Of a stretch of DNA of 64,000 nt, positions 25,329-35,115 are shown in pieces (position 1 is the stretch's first letter; each line of letters begins with the position of its first letter). Location: assembly GCA_030587435.1 (NCBI GenBank), contig JAUQZC010000022.1, forward strand, positions 1-64,000, given 5' to 3'. Under the pieces are notes generated by a model. That model was given only the letters and a program-made list of their open reading frames with translations. It had not been told where the DNA came from and searched no databases. This DNA comes from Candidatus Baldrarchaeota archaeon (GTDB lineage: Archaea; Asgardarchaeota; Baldrarchaeia; Baldrarchaeales; DXJG01). Position numbers and translations under genes: made by a program.

Positions 25329-25784
25329 TTATTTTGTTTCTGTCTCTGTTTTCTCTTCTTCTCCTATGTGTTCCCTTCTTACCCTGTTAACGAGTTCGTT
25401 AATTTTCTGTGCAATGCTCATTAACTCTGTCGATAGTCCACTTAGTTCTGTTACAAGTTCTCTTAGTGCTTCTCTACTTTCTTCAACTTCCTTCATTGCC
25501 TCGCTAAGGAGTGGCCGTTCTTCACGTGTATATACTTCGAGTTCTAGAGTATCCCAGTTCCATTCGATCTTTCCTTCCTTTATGTTGAAATCGCATCTGA
25601 TTCTGACAACATCGCTCTTGTCCACTTTTCGTTTCTGCATTATGTCGAAAATTTTCATGTTGAATTCTGCCGCTGCTCTCACGATTTCTTGAGGGTCTAA
25701 GCCCTTTGCTCTTGCAAACAAAACTCTTCTTACCTTATCTGCATACCCAGCTGCTCTTACAAATCCCGTGGAAAGCGTAGGCAT
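25329..25784 (-). CDS. Conserved archaeal protein, DUF2258-like
   Basis: About 151 residues. The opening MPTLSTGFVRAAGYADKVRRVLFA and the following VDKSDVVRIRCDFNIKEGKIEW resemble the uncharacterised archaeal DUF2258 family. The last 60 residues form a glutamate-rich coiled coil (EVEESREALRELVTEL ... INELVNRVRREH). ATG 25784 is chosen because the family starts at MPxLSTG; the frame is also open to 25811. Function unknown, soluble. The upstream region contains a run of six G bases just before the start on the minus strand. Confidence 0.55.
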   Translation of the reverse strand: MPTLSTGFVRAAGYADKVRRVLFARAKGLDPQEIVRAAAEFNMKIFDIMQKRKVDKSDVVRIRCDFNIKEGKIEWNWDTLELEVYTREERPLLSEAMKEVEESREALRELVTELSGLSTELMSIAQKINELVNRVRREHIGEEEKTETETK

Positions 25785-25996
25785 TTTGTATCCCCCCGCT
25801 TTTGTCTCCATAGTATCGGTACATGTTAGTCCAATTCATCGATAATTATTTATTGAATTCAAAATAAAGATGTCGCCGATAATTTTGGTTTTAGGAGCGA
25901 TTTATTTCATAAAATAGCACAACAAGATATAAAAAGAGACTAAAAGTTTTCATCCACTTTACTTGCGAGTTCATTATTCTGGAAAGCCATCAATAA

Positions 25997-26761
25997 TCAT
26001 AGTGGAAATTTCCATTCCATCCATGATGCTAAGGGCGAATATATTTTGATGTATATCATTAGTAGCAGATATAAGGTGAGGAAAATTATGAAGATAAAGT
26101 CGTTTTTCTTTAATTTTAGTTGATAAAGATAGGTTCTCTTTTTTATCGCTCCGAAAGCTCTGGATTCTAAGCTTTCTGCAATGGATAGAGCCCTTCTCAC
26201 AGAGTTTACAATTAACGGAATTATGAGAGGTATGAGATTTCTTATTTTCTGGGTCAATCCTCCCTTTTGCAGTTCTAATCCTCTGGACATTTGAGCGTCC
26301 ATTATTGTTTGAGCTTCTCTTGCTAGGGTTGGTACATATCTCGTTGCCATAGATAGGGCAAATGCAAAGTCAAAGGGAACTTTCATTTGTATTAAAGCTT
26401 GAGCTAAATCATCGGGATGAGTTGTTAAAAAGAAGACTGAAAAGGCTGTAATCAACACTATTAAACGAAGTATCATAGCAAGTGCAAAATTAAGATCCCT
26501 TATAAAACTATTAATTACTAATATGAAAACCAAAAGAATTGTGGTTCCTTTTAGGCTGTTTAACCATTCCTCTACAGACTTTGCTAGTAGTATAGGTATT
26601 AAGGTAATGATAAATGTGATTAGCAAAGGAATTATAGTTGTGAAAAGCAGTGCTACAGTCATGAAAACTATTGTCATGAACATTTTGGTTCGAGGGTCCA
26701 ATTTATGAATATATGTGTCTTTTCGTTTGAATTCAAAGGCACTAAACATAGTATAGGACAC
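25997..26761 (-). CDS. ecfT: ECF transporter transmembrane component EcfT
   Basis: 254 residues with five to six transmembrane helices in the first two thirds. The two cytoplasmic coupling motifs are present: QMSRGLELQKGG and ESRAFGAI, the Ala-Arg-Gly-type grooves that dock onto the two ATPases. It starts 5 bases after the upstream ATPase gene, so EcfA1, EcfA2 and EcfT form one operon. Together they energise uptake by separate substrate-binding S components, none of which is in the window, so the vitamin or metal transported cannot be told. Confidence 0.9.
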   Translation of the reverse strand: MSYTMFSAFEFKRKDTYIHKLDPRTKMFMTIVFMTVALLFTTIIPLLITFIITLIPILLAKSVEEWLNSLKGTTILLVFILVINSFIRDLNFALAMILRLIVLITAFSVFFLTTHPDDLAQALIQMKVPFDFAFALSMATRYVPTLAREAQTIMDAQMSRGLELQKGGLTQKIRNLIPLIIPLIVNSVRRALSIAESLESRAFGAIKKRTYLYQLKLKKNDFIFIIFLTLYLLLMIYIKIYSPLASWMEWKFPL

Positions 26762-26766
26762 TTGAA

Positions 26767-27588
26767 CTACCTCCTAAGCCTTGCAATAATTTCATTTAGC
26801 AATTCGTCGAAAAGAACGATATCCTTAGGGAAATTGTTGATTTTCTTTGCGATTTCGTGAGATAGAACAGTTACCTGAGGAGGAGAAAGGGAGGATTCCT
26901 CTAATATAGTTGGATTTGTTAGTACTTTGTTTGGTGGTCCATCTGCTATTATTTTACCTCTTGCCATTACTACGATTCTGTTGAAATATTTTGAGGCAAA
27001 TTCCACATCATGCGTTACTACAATTACTGTGTTTTTCTCTTCTTGGTATTTCTTGAGAAGTTCTCCAAGTTTTCTTTTCTGCTTCGCATCTTGTCCAATA
27101 GTAGGTTCATCTAAAATAAGAATTTTCGGCTTAACACATAGAACAGACGCTAATGCTACCCTTTTTCGTTCACCACCGCTTAGAGATAGAGGTGATCTTT
27201 CTCTATACCGTTCCAGATCTAAAAATTTTAGCACCCAATCTACTCTCTCTTTTATTTCTTCGCTTGGAAAACCGAGGTTTTTTAATGCAAATTTTATTTC
27301 ATCTTCAACGGTTGTAGAGAAAAGTTGATGATCTGGATTTTGAAACACAAGTCCCACTTTTCTGGCTAGTTTTGCAACAGATGTTTCCTTGGTGTTGATT
27401 CCATCTACCAGAACTAATCCCTTTTCCGGTTTTAGCAGGCCGTTAAAATGTTTTACAAGTGTTGTTTTTCCTGCACCGTTTTCACCCATTATAGCTATGG
27501 ATTCTCCGTCTCTGATTCTAAGCGATATGCCTCTAAGGGCTATTGTTCCATTCGGATAGGTAAACCACACGTTAATTACTTCAATCAT
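26767..27588 (-). CDS. ecfA2: ECF transporter ATPase EcfA (second subunit)
   Basis: ABC ATPase: Walker A GENGAGKTT, Q-loop LVFQNPDHQLFS, signature LSGGERKRVALASVL, Walker B ILILDEPTIGQD, and the His switch VVTHDVEFA. The start is placed at the ATG that overlaps the stop of the preceding ATPase (AAATGATT on the minus strand), rather than 14 codons earlier. It pairs with the upstream ATPase as a heterodimer under EcfT. The C-terminal domain (SLSPPQVTVLSHEIAKKI) is characteristic of the EcfA family. Confidence 0.92.
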   Translation of the reverse strand: MIEVINVWFTYPNGTIALRGISLRIRDGESIAIMGENGAGKTTLVKHFNGLLKPEKGLVLVDGINTKETSVAKLARKVGLVFQNPDHQLFSTTVEDEIKFALKNLGFPSEEIKERVDWVLKFLDLERYRERSPLSLSGGERKRVALASVLCVKPKILILDEPTIGQDAKQKRKLGELLKKYQEEKNTVIVVTHDVEFASKYFNRIVVMARGKIIADGPPNKVLTNPTILEESSLSPPQVTVLSHEIAKKINNFPKDIVLFDELLNEIIARLRR

Positions 27589-28427
27589 TTGAGAACCTCC
27601 GCCAATAGTTTTGCTGCATCTTTTGCGCAAAGTGGGACTTTGTTAAATTTTACACCCGTTTTTGAAAGTTCGTTATATAATTTGATGGAGACTGGTATAT
27701 CGACTCCTATCTTCTCTGGAATATTTGAACAGAAAGCCTTTTCTGGTGAAGAATCCAGAACTATTTCTCCTCGATTCATTAGAATAACTCTGGTAGTATA
27801 GGGTAAAATCGGATCTAGTCGATGTTCTATAAGTATAATTGTTACGTTTAATTTTTCATTCAGATCTTTTATTGTTTTTAAGACCTGTTCTGCACCTTTT
27901 GGATCTAGATTTGAAGTGGGCTCGTCTAAAACAAGTATTTTTGGCTTTAATGTTAAAACCGATGCAATAGCTACTCTTTGCTGTTCACCGCCTGAAAGTT
28001 CGTAGGGGGCCTTATATCTGAGATGCTCTATTTTTAAAAGTTGAAGCGCTTCTTCAACTCTTTTCCTAATTTCCTCTCTTGGTAAACCAAGATTTTCCGG
28101 CGCAAAAGCCAGTTCTTTCTCTACATTTAAAGAGACTAATTGATTTTCTGGATCTTGGAAAACCAGCCCAACTTTTTGGGCAAGTTCATATACTGGATGT
28201 TCTCTGGTGTTTAAACCATCTATTATTACGTCACCTTGCATTTCTCCGGTATAAAAGTGAGGAATTAAACCATTCAAGCAACGGCATAATGTTGTTTTTC
28301 CGCAACCACTAGGACCAGTCAAAAGTACGAATTCACCTTCATCTATGGTTAAATTTATGTTTTTTATTGCGGGTTCTTCCGCATTGGCGTAGGTGAAAGA
28401 AAGGTTCTTTATTTTGATGAGAGACAT
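27585..28427 (-). CDS. ecfA1: ECF transporter ATPase EcfA (first subunit)
   Basis: 280 residues: Walker A GPSGCGKTT, Q-loop LVFQDPENQLVSL, signature LSGGEQQRVAIASVL, Walker B ILVLDEPTSNLD and His switch IILIEHRLD. The DPENQ Q-loop variant is typical of ECF ATPases. It is the first gene of the EcfA1-EcfA2-EcfT operon and overlaps EcfA2 by four bases (ATGA). Start ATG 28427 is at the usual distance before IKNLSFTY. Confidence 0.92.
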   Translation of the reverse strand: MSLIKIKNLSFTYANAEEPAIKNINLTIDEGEFVLLTGPSGCGKTTLCRCLNGLIPHFYTGEMQGDVIIDGLNTREHPVYELAQKVGLVFQDPENQLVSLNVEKELAFAPENLGLPREEIRKRVEEALQLLKIEHLRYKAPYELSGGEQQRVAIASVLTLKPKILVLDEPTSNLDPKGAEQVLKTIKDLNEKLNVTIILIEHRLDPILPYTTRVILMNRGEIVLDSSPEKAFCSNIPEKIGVDIPVSIKLYNELSKTGVKFNKVPLCAKDAAKLLAEVLK

Positions 28428-28507
28428 TGATGGTCACTGTTTTAATTTTCGACAAACGTAAAGTGTGCTAAAAATTTTAAACTTTCTACTCAAAAATGAG
28501 TAGAGAA

Positions 28508-29491
28508 TTAGAGGGGATTACTTATTTCTTCTTCTAAAGTTTTTAAGGCTACTTTTATTCCTTCTTCAGCATTCTTGTTCCCATTTGCCCCAGCGGCTGT
28601 GGGATGCCCCCCGCCCACGCCATCTATTACTTGTCCCACTTTTTCCATGATTTTTGCTAAGCTTATACCTGTTTTTTCATAAAATTCTTGTGTTGCTCTA
28701 GCGCTTATTCGTACTTCGTCTTCTTTTTCAGCTACAACAAAGGCTACATCAGCTCCCAAATCTAGAAGAGCTCTGCAGGCGCTTGCTTCATATGTACTTA
28801 CATGAGATGTTACAATTATCCAGTCCCCTATTTTGTGTATTGCAGCTCTTTGCGCTGCTTTTAGTCTAGCTATTTTCTCTGATCTATCCATTGCTGTTCT
28901 TAATAGTTCAAGGGCTTTGTTGTAGTTTGCTCCTGCTCTTAAAAGATCTAGCACAATAGAAAATGTTTCATTGCTTATTAAAGTGAATCTTCTTGTATCA
29001 TATAGAATGCCTATTAGTAAACTTAAAGCAATTTTTGGCTCTATTTCCAAGCTTGCTTCCTTTAAAATTTTGTAAATTATTTCAGAAGTAGATGTTGCCT
29101 TTTCATCTATTATTTTAAATCGCGATATTTTGTCTGTCTCAGGATGAGCTGTATGGTGATCGATAATTATGATTGGTACGTCTTCTGGTATAAAATCTCT
29201 AATTTTCCCTATTTGTATAAGGTTATTTGCATCAACTAGTGCTATCACGTCTGGTTTAAAGAACAGGTTTGTCTCTATATTAATATTTAGTTCGGATATT
29301 ATCTTTTCAGATACTTTGTTAACATCTTCAGTAATTAATGAAACATTAATGTCTTTATACAGCTTCTTTAAAAAATATGAGAACGCGTACATGCTGCAAA
29401 TTGCATCTGGATCTGCATTTCTATGTCCTATTACTGCTATTCTCTTTGGAGAACATGTATTAAGAAAATTTATTAGAGCTTGGGTTTTCAC
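28508..29491 (-). CDS. DHH-family phosphoesterase (nanoRNase/PAP phosphatase-like)
   Basis: 327 residues. The metal-binding motifs run in order: IAVIGHRNADPDAICS, VIALVDANN, IIIDHHTAHPE (DHH), and the DHHA1 motif GVGGGHPTAAGANG. No cystathionine-beta-synthase or membrane part is present. Such stand-alone proteins degrade short oligonucleotides or cyclic dinucleotides or pAp. It sits at the 3' end of the superoperon and overlaps DUF3194 by 32 bases. An RNA-decay role, finishing the products of the exosome, is a reasonable inference from context. Confidence 0.88.
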   Translation of the reverse strand: MKTQALINFLNTCSPKRIAVIGHRNADPDAICSMYAFSYFLKKLYKDINVSLITEDVNKVSEKIISELNINIETNLFFKPDVIALVDANNLIQIGKIRDFIPEDVPIIIIDHHTAHPETDKISRFKIIDEKATSTSEIIYKILKEASLEIEPKIALSLLIGILYDTRRFTLISNETFSIVLDLLRAGANYNKALELLRTAMDRSEKIARLKAAQRAAIHKIGDWIIVTSHVSTYEASACRALLDLGADVAFVVAEKEDEVRISARATQEFYEKTGISLAKIMEKVGQVIDGVGGGHPTAAGANGNKNAEEGIKVALKTLEEEISNPL

Positions 29492-29780
29492 CTGTTAGTT
29501 CCCTCAATCTTTTTTCTATAGCTTTTATTGCTTCATCTGCAGCTTCATTTGCTAAAGTGTCGGCATTAAACTTAGTGAAAGGTAATAAATCAAGTTCTAT
29601 TTGCACATCTACGTTTAACTGATCGCCTTTTGTTTCTATATTTACGACTGTAACAAAATTTGTAACATCGCTCTTGGATACTTTTGCAAATATGTATTTT
29701 CTTGCAATGTTTTCAGCTAATTCACATAATTCTTCAAGTTCCTCTGGCATTAAATCGTAGGGTTTTCTTTTACCCAGCAA
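29460..29780 (-). CDS. DUF3194 protein
   Basis: 106 residues opening with KPYDLMPEELEELCELAENIARKYI, then a beta strand VTVVNIETKGDQLNVDVQIELDLLPFTK and a helical end. This small archaeal family is usually encoded directly after prefoldin beta, exactly as here (11-base overlap). It has no known function; its consistent position suggests a role with prefoldin or KEOPS. The final residues overlap the start of the DHH phosphoesterase. Confidence 0.8.
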   Translation of the reverse strand: MLGKRKPYDLMPEELEELCELAENIARKYIFAKVSKSDVTNFVTVVNIETKGDQLNVDVQIELDLLPFTKFNADTLANEAADEAIKAIEKRLRELTGENPSSNKFS

Positions 29781-30135
29781 CTTTTGATCCTCGCTTAGCT
29801 AAGGCTTGTTGAATCTTATCTCTAAGTTCTTTTAACTGGCTCCTAGTTCTTTCTTCTTGTCTTTGTACTACTTTAATTTGCATCTCTAGTGTTTCTTTCT
29901 TGTCTTTTAATTCTTCAACAAGTTTATCCTTGTTTACTTGCGCTAGAATTGCTCCTATAAATTTGTATACAACAGTGTTAGGTTCTAGTTTTTCTAACTC
30001 TGAAATAGCTCTTTCCGTTTCTTTTAGTTCTCCTTCCAGTTGTCTTCTTCTAATGGTAAGAAGTTCTAATTGTTGCTGTATTTGTTGCAGTTGTAAGATT
30101 TGATGTTGAAGTTGTGGGGGTAATTCTTCTGTCAT
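29770..30135 (-). CDS. pfdB: Prefoldin subunit beta
   Basis: 121 residues built from two long heptad-repeat helices (QHQILQLQQIQQQLELL... and KKETLEMQIKVVQRQEERTRSQL) joined by the short beta hairpin around ELEKLEPNTVVYKFIGAILAQV, the signature of beta-class prefoldin. With prefoldin alpha it forms the hexameric, jellyfish-shaped chaperone that hands unfolded proteins to the thermosome. It starts at ATG 30135 with a strong ribosome site (GGAGGA) upstream, and sits between pcc1 and DUF3194 in the superoperon. Confidence 0.93.
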   Translation of the reverse strand: MTEELPPQLQHQILQLQQIQQQLELLTIRRRQLEGELKETERAISELEKLEPNTVVYKFIGAILAQVNKDKLVEELKDKKETLEMQIKVVQRQEERTRSQLKELRDKIQQALAKRGSKVAG

Positions 30136-30148
30136 TTATCCTTCCTCC

Positions 30149-30409
30149 TCAATTTTCTGATTTAACTATTTGAAGTATGTTTTTTATTATGAGAAACCAT
30201 TTTAAATACGAATTTAATGTAGCTCTCAGAGAAGTAAGATCCTTTGATTGAATATTCAATACTAGTTTTTTGTTTTCTACGGTTAATGAACTTTGACTTC
30301 TTGAACCGGTCATCCTAGTAGTTTCTTGCAGAATTACTTGAAAAGCTATTTGTGCATGTTTTTCTTCTTTGAACGTTACTTCTAACAATGCACTGTTAGA
30401 GTTATTCAA
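30149..30409 (-). CDS. pcc1: KEOPS complex subunit Pcc1
   Basis: 86 residues with the Pcc1 pattern: strand ALLEVTFKEEKHAQIAFQVIL, then the loop TTRMTGSRSQSSLTVENKKLVLNIQSKDLTSLRATLNSYLKWF. It dimerises and binds Kae1 in the KEOPS complex that makes t6A37 in ANN-decoding tRNAs. It overlaps the Brix gene by 8 bases and precedes prefoldin beta, a standard archaeal neighbourhood. Confidence 0.88.
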   Translation of the reverse strand: MNNSNSALLEVTFKEEKHAQIAFQVILQETTRMTGSRSQSSLTVENKKLVLNIQSKDLTSLRATLNSYLKWFLIIKNILQIVKSEN

Positions 30410-30998
30410 TTTTAAACACCCGTTTTATTTGCCAAAACATTTTTTTGATACGAATACGTGGCCCTATTTCTTTCCCATCGACAGTTTGGATGAATTTTAT
30501 GGCAGCTTTAAACTGTGGATCGTTATCGACGTAAAGTGTTACATCAAAATCTTTAACTTGATGCTTTAATAACTCTTTGTGGCTAATCGGGATGTATATT
30601 AGTGGTACTTTAAGTATATTAGATAATGCTTTTGCTAGTTTTTCTAATTCATCTTTAGTTTCTTCAGAGATTGTAACAGCAAGTTTACGGAAAGGTGACG
30701 ATTTAAAGTAGCCGAATTCCCTTTGTAGTTTTACGCCAGCTAGGAGTATGTCTGGTGGAACCCATTCGTATGATTGTTCGGTGACTTGTAAAAACCATAT
30801 TTTCCCGGGGTTGCCTCTGTATACACTTATTATGATTGCTGCGTTTGCATTTAATTCGAGGGTTTTTGCGGCCACATCCTTGATGCTCATTTTACCTCTA
30901 TTAACTTTCACTGCTCCTGGTATCACTTTTACTAAGTCATTACAAAGAGAACGTGTTCTTCTTGTAGGTCTACGTGATGTGGTTATTAGAACTGTCAT
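30402..30998 (-). CDS. Brix-domain ribosome biogenesis protein (Imp4-like)
   Basis: 198 residues. It opens TVLITTSRRPTRRTRSLCNDL, with KVIPGAVKVNRGKMSIKDVA and NANAAIIISVYRGNPGKIWFL, the single Brix domain as in archaeal Mil. The domain binds structured rRNA during small- or large-subunit assembly. The last part contains GPRIRIKKMFWQIKRVFKIE. It is located directly after eL43 with a 1-base gap. Confidence 0.9.
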   Translation of the reverse strand: MTVLITTSRRPTRRTRSLCNDLVKVIPGAVKVNRGKMSIKDVAAKTLELNANAAIIISVYRGNPGKIWFLQVTEQSYEWVPPDILLAGVKLQREFGYFKSSPFRKLAVTISEETKDELEKLAKALSNILKVPLIYIPISHKELLKHQVKDFDVTLYVDNDPQFKAAIKFIQTVDGKEIGPRIRIKKMFWQIKRVFKIE

Positions 30999-30999
30999 T

Positions 31000-31266
31000 T
31001 TACTTTGCTTCTTGTCTTTGTGCAGCGCGTGCTACTGCCTTTCCTACTCCTGTTACTGGTATGTAGGCTCCTCCAGTGAAGGTGTAATTGCATTTTCTAC
31101 ACTGCCATATTCCAACGCTAATTCGTTTAACGGCTTTAGTTCCACATTTTGGACATTTATGTGGACGTTTCATTTTTTCTTCTATTTCTCTTACCCTTTT
31201 TCTTATGGTTGATCCGTATCTTGCGCCAAATCTCCCTGTTATTCCAGCTTTCTTTGTTCTACCCAT
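31000..31266 (-). CDS. rpl37ae: Ribosomal protein eL43 (L37ae)
   Basis: About 88 residues with a C2-C2 zinc ribbon, CPKCGTKA ... CRKCNYTF. It opens [18 protein letters not shown], the usual start, so ATG 31266 is chosen. GAGGTGA lies 5 bases upstream and the ATG overlaps the rrp42 stop by 8 bases. The basic N-terminus contacts 23S rRNA. The end [16 protein letters not shown] is standard. Confidence 0.95.
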   Translation of the reverse strand: MGRTKKAGITGRFGARYGSTIRKRVREIEEKMKRPHKCPKCGTKAVKRISVGIWQCRKCNYTFTGGAYIPVTGVGKAVARAAQRQEAK

Positions 31267-32074
31267 TGGAGTCACCTCTCGGTATTTTCTTGCGGAACTC
31301 TTTTGTTTTTACTTTAGCTATTTCGATGGCTTTATAGACATCTTCTACTTTTAATGTTCCCACTCCGCCTTTTTGTATCGCAACAATGTTATCTTCATCA
31401 TCCATGGTTATTGTAAGTCTTGCGTTCATTACATTTTCTTCTTCGATGCATGGATCCACAATAAGTTTGTCGTCTATTTTAGCAAACGTTACTGAGACCG
31501 GTATTTTTCTAACTGGTAAAGGTACCCATTTGTCTAGTACTTTTATTTCCCCGTTTTCAACTTTTACTTCAGGTATTTTTGTATTTAGGAGAGCTGCAAT
31601 GGCACCGAGAGCTGAAGCGTCAAACAAATTTCCAGCGTGATCAAGAATGTATATGTCTATAAAGATTATCCAAACTTTCTCTCCTGGAATTAAACACAGT
31701 TTTTCTAAGTCTATTGCTTCACTTTCTCTTATGCCTCTGTCAACTACTCTAGCGAGTTCTATTGCATCTTCATCAGGTGGTCCGGGTTCAAAGAGTGGTG
31801 ATGCAAGTGGAACAAATTCAGCATTAACGGTAAATACACCCTTGTCAGGGGTGTCTGAAAATGGTTCTCCTATTTCTACTTTAACTCCGGCCATGATCTT
31901 TGTGTCACCTAAGGTTACATAGGCTGATCCCTCAGCCTTTTCCACAACACCAACTTCAATTGACACTTCCCTAAAGTCTTCTAATCCTCTTCCATCTATT
32001 CTTTTTCCTCTTTCAGCAAGTGATAGTATACTTTCTTTTTCTATTTCTGATACTATTTTATGGATTTTCTGCAA
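31259..32074 (-). CDS. rrp42: Exosome subunit Rrp42
   Basis: 271 residues of the RNase PH fold: [56 protein letters not shown]. The catalytic acidic pair of Rrp41 is missing, as expected for the non-catalytic ring subunit. Three Rrp41-Rrp42 dimers form the phosphorolytic ring that degrades or tails RNA 3' ends. The gene overlaps rrp41 upstream (17 bases) and eL43 downstream. Confidence 0.95.
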   Translation of the reverse strand: MQKIHKIVSEIEKESILSLAERGKRIDGRGLEDFREVSIEVGVVEKAEGSAYVTLGDTKIMAGVKVEIGEPFSDTPDKGVFTVNAEFVPLASPLFEPGPPDEDAIELARVVDRGIRESEAIDLEKLCLIPGEKVWIIFIDIYILDHAGNLFDASALGAIAALLNTKIPEVKVENGEIKVLDKWVPLPVRKIPVSVTFAKIDDKLIVDPCIEEENVMNARLTITMDDEDNIVAIQKGGVGTLKVEDVYKAIEIAKVKTKEFRKKIPRGDSNG

Positions 32075-32834
32075 GTTCCTCCATCTCCTTTGCTGCTTGT
32101 TCTCTTATTTCAAGATATCTTCTTTTTAGAGCTTCTCTTTGAAGCTGATATATTTGTTCACAACCTTTTATTGCAAGTTCAAATCCTTGTCTAAATTCTT
32201 CGGGCGTCCACCGCCCATCAAGTTGAATAAGTGTAACTTCCTTTTTTCGGGGCATTATAGCAGTTGGCATATCCCCCTCGCCGTATTTGTCTTCTAAATC
32301 ATTTATATCTAGAACTATATGTCCATCTACTTTCCCAACCGCTACAGCTGAAACAAGGTCTCTCATTGGTATTCCCGCATCAGCTAGGGCAAGAGCTGCT
32401 GTTGTTATGCTAGCACATCTTGTTCCCCCATCCGCTTGAAGCACTTCTATGAAAACATCTATTGCTGTTTTCGGAAACCTTTCCAGGAATATAGCTGGTT
32501 CTAGAGCTTCCCTAATAACTTTTGATAATTCTATTTCTCTCCTGCTTGGAGCCGGACTTTTCCTTTCTTGAACCGAAAAAGATGCCATTCTATAAAAACA
32601 TCTTAGAAGAGCTTTATCTGGTAGAGCTAAATGTCTTGGATGAAGTTCTCTTGGCCCATATACAGCAACCATTATTTTATTTTTTCCTTGTTCTATATAG
32701 GCTGATCCATCAGCCCTTTTTAAAATTCCTACTTCAAGTTTTGTTGGTCTAAGTTCATGAGGTTTTCTTCCATCTGTCCTTATACCATCTTCAGTAATTA
32801 ATTTCTCGGGTATCTCGTGTTTAATAATCTTCAT
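32058..32834 (-). CDS. rrp41: Exosome catalytic subunit Rrp41
   Basis: 258 residues. Key parts are [34 protein letters not shown] (RNA/phosphate arginines), [24 protein letters not shown], and [19 protein letters not shown], which carries the acidic catalytic residues. Phosphorolytic 3'-5' RNase, active only with Rrp42. The ATG overlaps the end of rrp4 by 4 bases. Confidence 0.96.
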   Translation of the reverse strand: MKIIKHEIPEKLITEDGIRTDGRKPHELRPTKLEVGILKRADGSAYIEQGKNKIMVAVYGPRELHPRHLALPDKALLRCFYRMASFSVQERKSPAPSRREIELSKVIREALEPAIFLERFPKTAIDVFIEVLQADGGTRCASITTAALALADAGIPMRDLVSAVAVGKVDGHIVLDINDLEDKYGEGDMPTAIMPRKKEVTLIQLDGRWTPEEFRQGFELAIKGCEQIYQLQREALKRRYLEIREQAAKEMEELAENP

Positions 32835-33538
32835 TTTTCTAACCTCCCCTTTTCTCTTCTTATAAGTTCTCTTACTCTATCTGTAAGTCCAGATGTGTGA
32901 GCTTCTAACTCAATTTTTCTAATTACTTTCTCAATTAGTTCTTCATATTCAGGGTTTTTACATGAAACCCATACTCTTCCGTTTTGGCCGACTACTATTC
33001 TACAACCAGTCTCCTCTTTAATCATGTTTACCATGGAACCTTTACGGCCAATGAGCCTTGGTATTTTTGTGCATGCCATTTCAATTATTCTTCCACCCCT
33101 AAGCTTTCCAAGACCTCTTTCTTTAGTAGTTAAAAGAGGATCTTGAGTTCTATTGAAAGATACTATTTTTGCGACAATTACATCGCCAACATTTAGATGT
33201 CTTCTAATGTCTTCCCTTAACGGATCTATTGGTTTTTCAAAATAATTTGCTGCGGGTAAATTTGCGAGATATGGAGCTCTTATTTCAACTTTCCAGTTTG
33301 TTGGGGAAACATCTACAATTTTTCCGATAACAACGTCATTTGGTCTTGGAATGTAAGTGCCTTCAAGAGAAATCACGCGAAGTATTTTTCCTCGAATCTC
33401 AAATAACCCGATAACTGCAGAATATATTTTAGAATTTTCTTTAAATGTGCCTGTACCAGCCTTATAGTCTCCTTCAGCCAGAAGATCTCCTGGTAAAACT
33501 ATATCCTTACTTTGAAAATATATTGGCATTTTATTCAC
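32831..33538 (-). CDS. rrp4: Exosome RNA-binding subunit Rrp4
   Basis: 235 residues: an N-terminal domain ([20 protein letters not shown]), an S1 domain ([27 protein letters not shown]) and a KH domain with [21 protein letters not shown]. It forms the RNA-entry cap on the exosome ring. It begins 3 bases after the SBDS gene in the superoperon. Confidence 0.95.
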   Translation of the reverse strand: MNKMPIYFQSKDIVLPGDLLAEGDYKAGTGTFKENSKIYSAVIGLFEIRGKILRVISLEGTYIPRPNDVVIGKIVDVSPTNWKVEIRAPYLANLPAANYFEKPIDPLREDIRRHLNVGDVIVAKIVSFNRTQDPLLTTKERGLGKLRGGRIIEMACTKIPRLIGRKGSMVNMIKEETGCRIVVGQNGRVWVSCKNPEYEELIEKVIRKIELEAHTSGLTDRVRELIRREKGRLEK

Positions 33539-33541
33539 CTG

Positions 33542-34267
33542 TTAAAATTTTTTAACAACCTCAACCCTTGTTTGTCCCTTTGTAATTTTATTTATTTTTT
33601 CTAAGAAATCCACCTTAACTCCTGCTGGCAACTCTATTTGCGCTTCAAGCGATCCATCTGCTAACCATCTTTCTTCAAGCAGGTTACCGGTGTTAACTAT
33701 TAATCCGTAAACTTTACCCGTATAGACAGCTGGAACCCTGATTTTAAGGGTCACCATCTCCATTCTAATGGGTATAATTGGCTGCAATGCTTTAACAATG
33801 TCTTTTAGTTGTGTTTCAGGGTCTTTAAAGGGATCTATCGCCGCCTTGGCTTCTTCTAATGCTTTTTCGATTCTCGCAGGGGGATGTGGAAGGCCTGTCT
33901 GAGGATTGATACAATACTTTGAAACGAGGTCAATTATTCTTTTCTTCTTTTCTTCAATCATTTTCCTTCTTTGTTCTGCAGTTAATTGTAGTTGTCCCTT
34001 TTTGATAATTATTTTTGAAATTTCGAAAATGTCATCTGTTCCAAAAGCTTCTCTTAATTTTTCTTCAGAGGCTCTTTTTCCATGCTTTAAATCTTCGAAA
34101 ACTATGTATCCTTTCAATACCTCTCTTATATCAACGTCCTTACCTTCTTTTAGTTCCCATGCCAGTTTAGGATCTACAATTATTTCGAAACGTGTCCCAT
34201 GGGTTTCAAGTCTCGCTATAATAGCGTTTTCAAGTCTAACCCACTTCTCGCCTCTAATCTCACTCAA
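33542..34267 (-). CDS. sdo1: SBDS / Sdo1 ribosome maturation protein
   Basis: 241 residues. Domain I begins [33 protein letters not shown]. Domain II contains LSxx-like [59 protein letters not shown] sequence (about 85-140). Domain III is a ferredoxin-like fold. It helps release the anti-association factor aIF6 from the large subunit. It lies between psmA and rrp4, the conserved archaeal order. Confidence 0.95.
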   Translation of the reverse strand: MSEIRGEKWVRLENAIIARLETHGTRFEIIVDPKLAWELKEGKDVDIREVLKGYIVFEDLKHGKRASEEKLREAFGTDDIFEISKIIIKKGQLQLTAEQRRKMIEEKKKRIIDLVSKYCINPQTGLPHPPARIEKALEEAKAAIDPFKDPETQLKDIVKALQPIIPIRMEMVTLKIRVPAVYTGKVYGLIVNTGNLLEERWLADGSLEAQIELPAGVKVDFLEKINKITKGQTRVEVVKKF

Positions 34268-34279
34268 TGTCTCTCACCT

Positions 34280-34990
34280 TTACTCGCTAAGCTTTTGAAG
34301 ATACTTTTCAACCTCTTCCGGTGAAAGTTTTTCAAATTTCTTAGTTTTCATTAACGCTACAGCAACTTCCACCTTTTTTGAATCGAACTCGCTGCCCATT
34401 GCCTTTTTTAGAGATTTTAACGCCAATAAAATAGCTGAATCTATACTTAAATCGTCTTTGTACTCTTTTTCAAGCACCTCCATAGCTGAAGATGCGCCAG
34501 CACCAATTGCCGTAGCCTTATAACCCCAGTACGTTCCAGATGGATCAGTTACGTATAGGTGCGGGCCATATTCGTCCACGCCCGCAATTAGAAGAGACAC
34601 CCCAAAAGGTCTTACCCCCGCATGTTGAGTATATAGTTGTTTTAAATCTCCAATTTTTTTAGTTAAAATTTCAACGGGTATCGGGGTATCATAATTTAAT
34701 TTGTTAAGTTGTGCTTGAAGCCTAGCTTCAGCCACTAAAATTCTTGCATCCGAAGTTAATCCAGCAATTGCAGTGCCGATGTGGTCATCAATAATAAATA
34801 TTTTTTCTACAGATTCTTGTAATGGAACTATTCTTTTTTCTACCGCTAAGACCACTCCTTCAGGGCACCTTACTCCAACGGCTGTTGTACCACGTTTCAC
34901 AGCTTCTAAAGCATATTCAACTTGGAATAACCTACCATCAGGACTAAATATTGTTATAGCACGATCATATCCGAATCCAGGTGTGAACAT
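34280..34990 (-). CDS. psmA: 20S proteasome subunit alpha
   Basis: 236 residues. The N-terminal gate segment GFGYDRAITIFSPDGRLFQVEYALEAVKRG is fully conserved, followed by TTAVGVRCPEGVVLAVEKR and HAGVRPFGVSLLIAGVD. Alpha subunits form the outer heptameric rings that gate substrate entry; the beta subunit is not in the window. It is the first gene of the lower half of the superoperon, with a spacer and its own promoter upstream. Confidence 0.97.
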   Translation of the reverse strand: MFTPGFGYDRAITIFSPDGRLFQVEYALEAVKRGTTAVGVRCPEGVVLAVEKRIVPLQESVEKIFIIDDHIGTAIAGLTSDARILVAEARLQAQLNKLNYDTPIPVEILTKKIGDLKQLYTQHAGVRPFGVSLLIAGVDEYGPHLYVTDPSGTYWGYKATAIGAGASSAMEVLEKEYKDDLSIDSAILLALKSLKKAMGSEFDSKKVEVAVALMKTKKFEKLSPEEVEKYLQKLSE

Positions 34991-35115
34991 ATATTATCCC
35001 CCATATAATGTTAAGATTTAGGAAAGTAAAAAGTTATTGACTTTACGTCAAAATTTGGCGTGAAGAGCTCATGGTAGTCTAACCGATTTAGATTCTGAAG
35101 GTTATAAATTTTGTG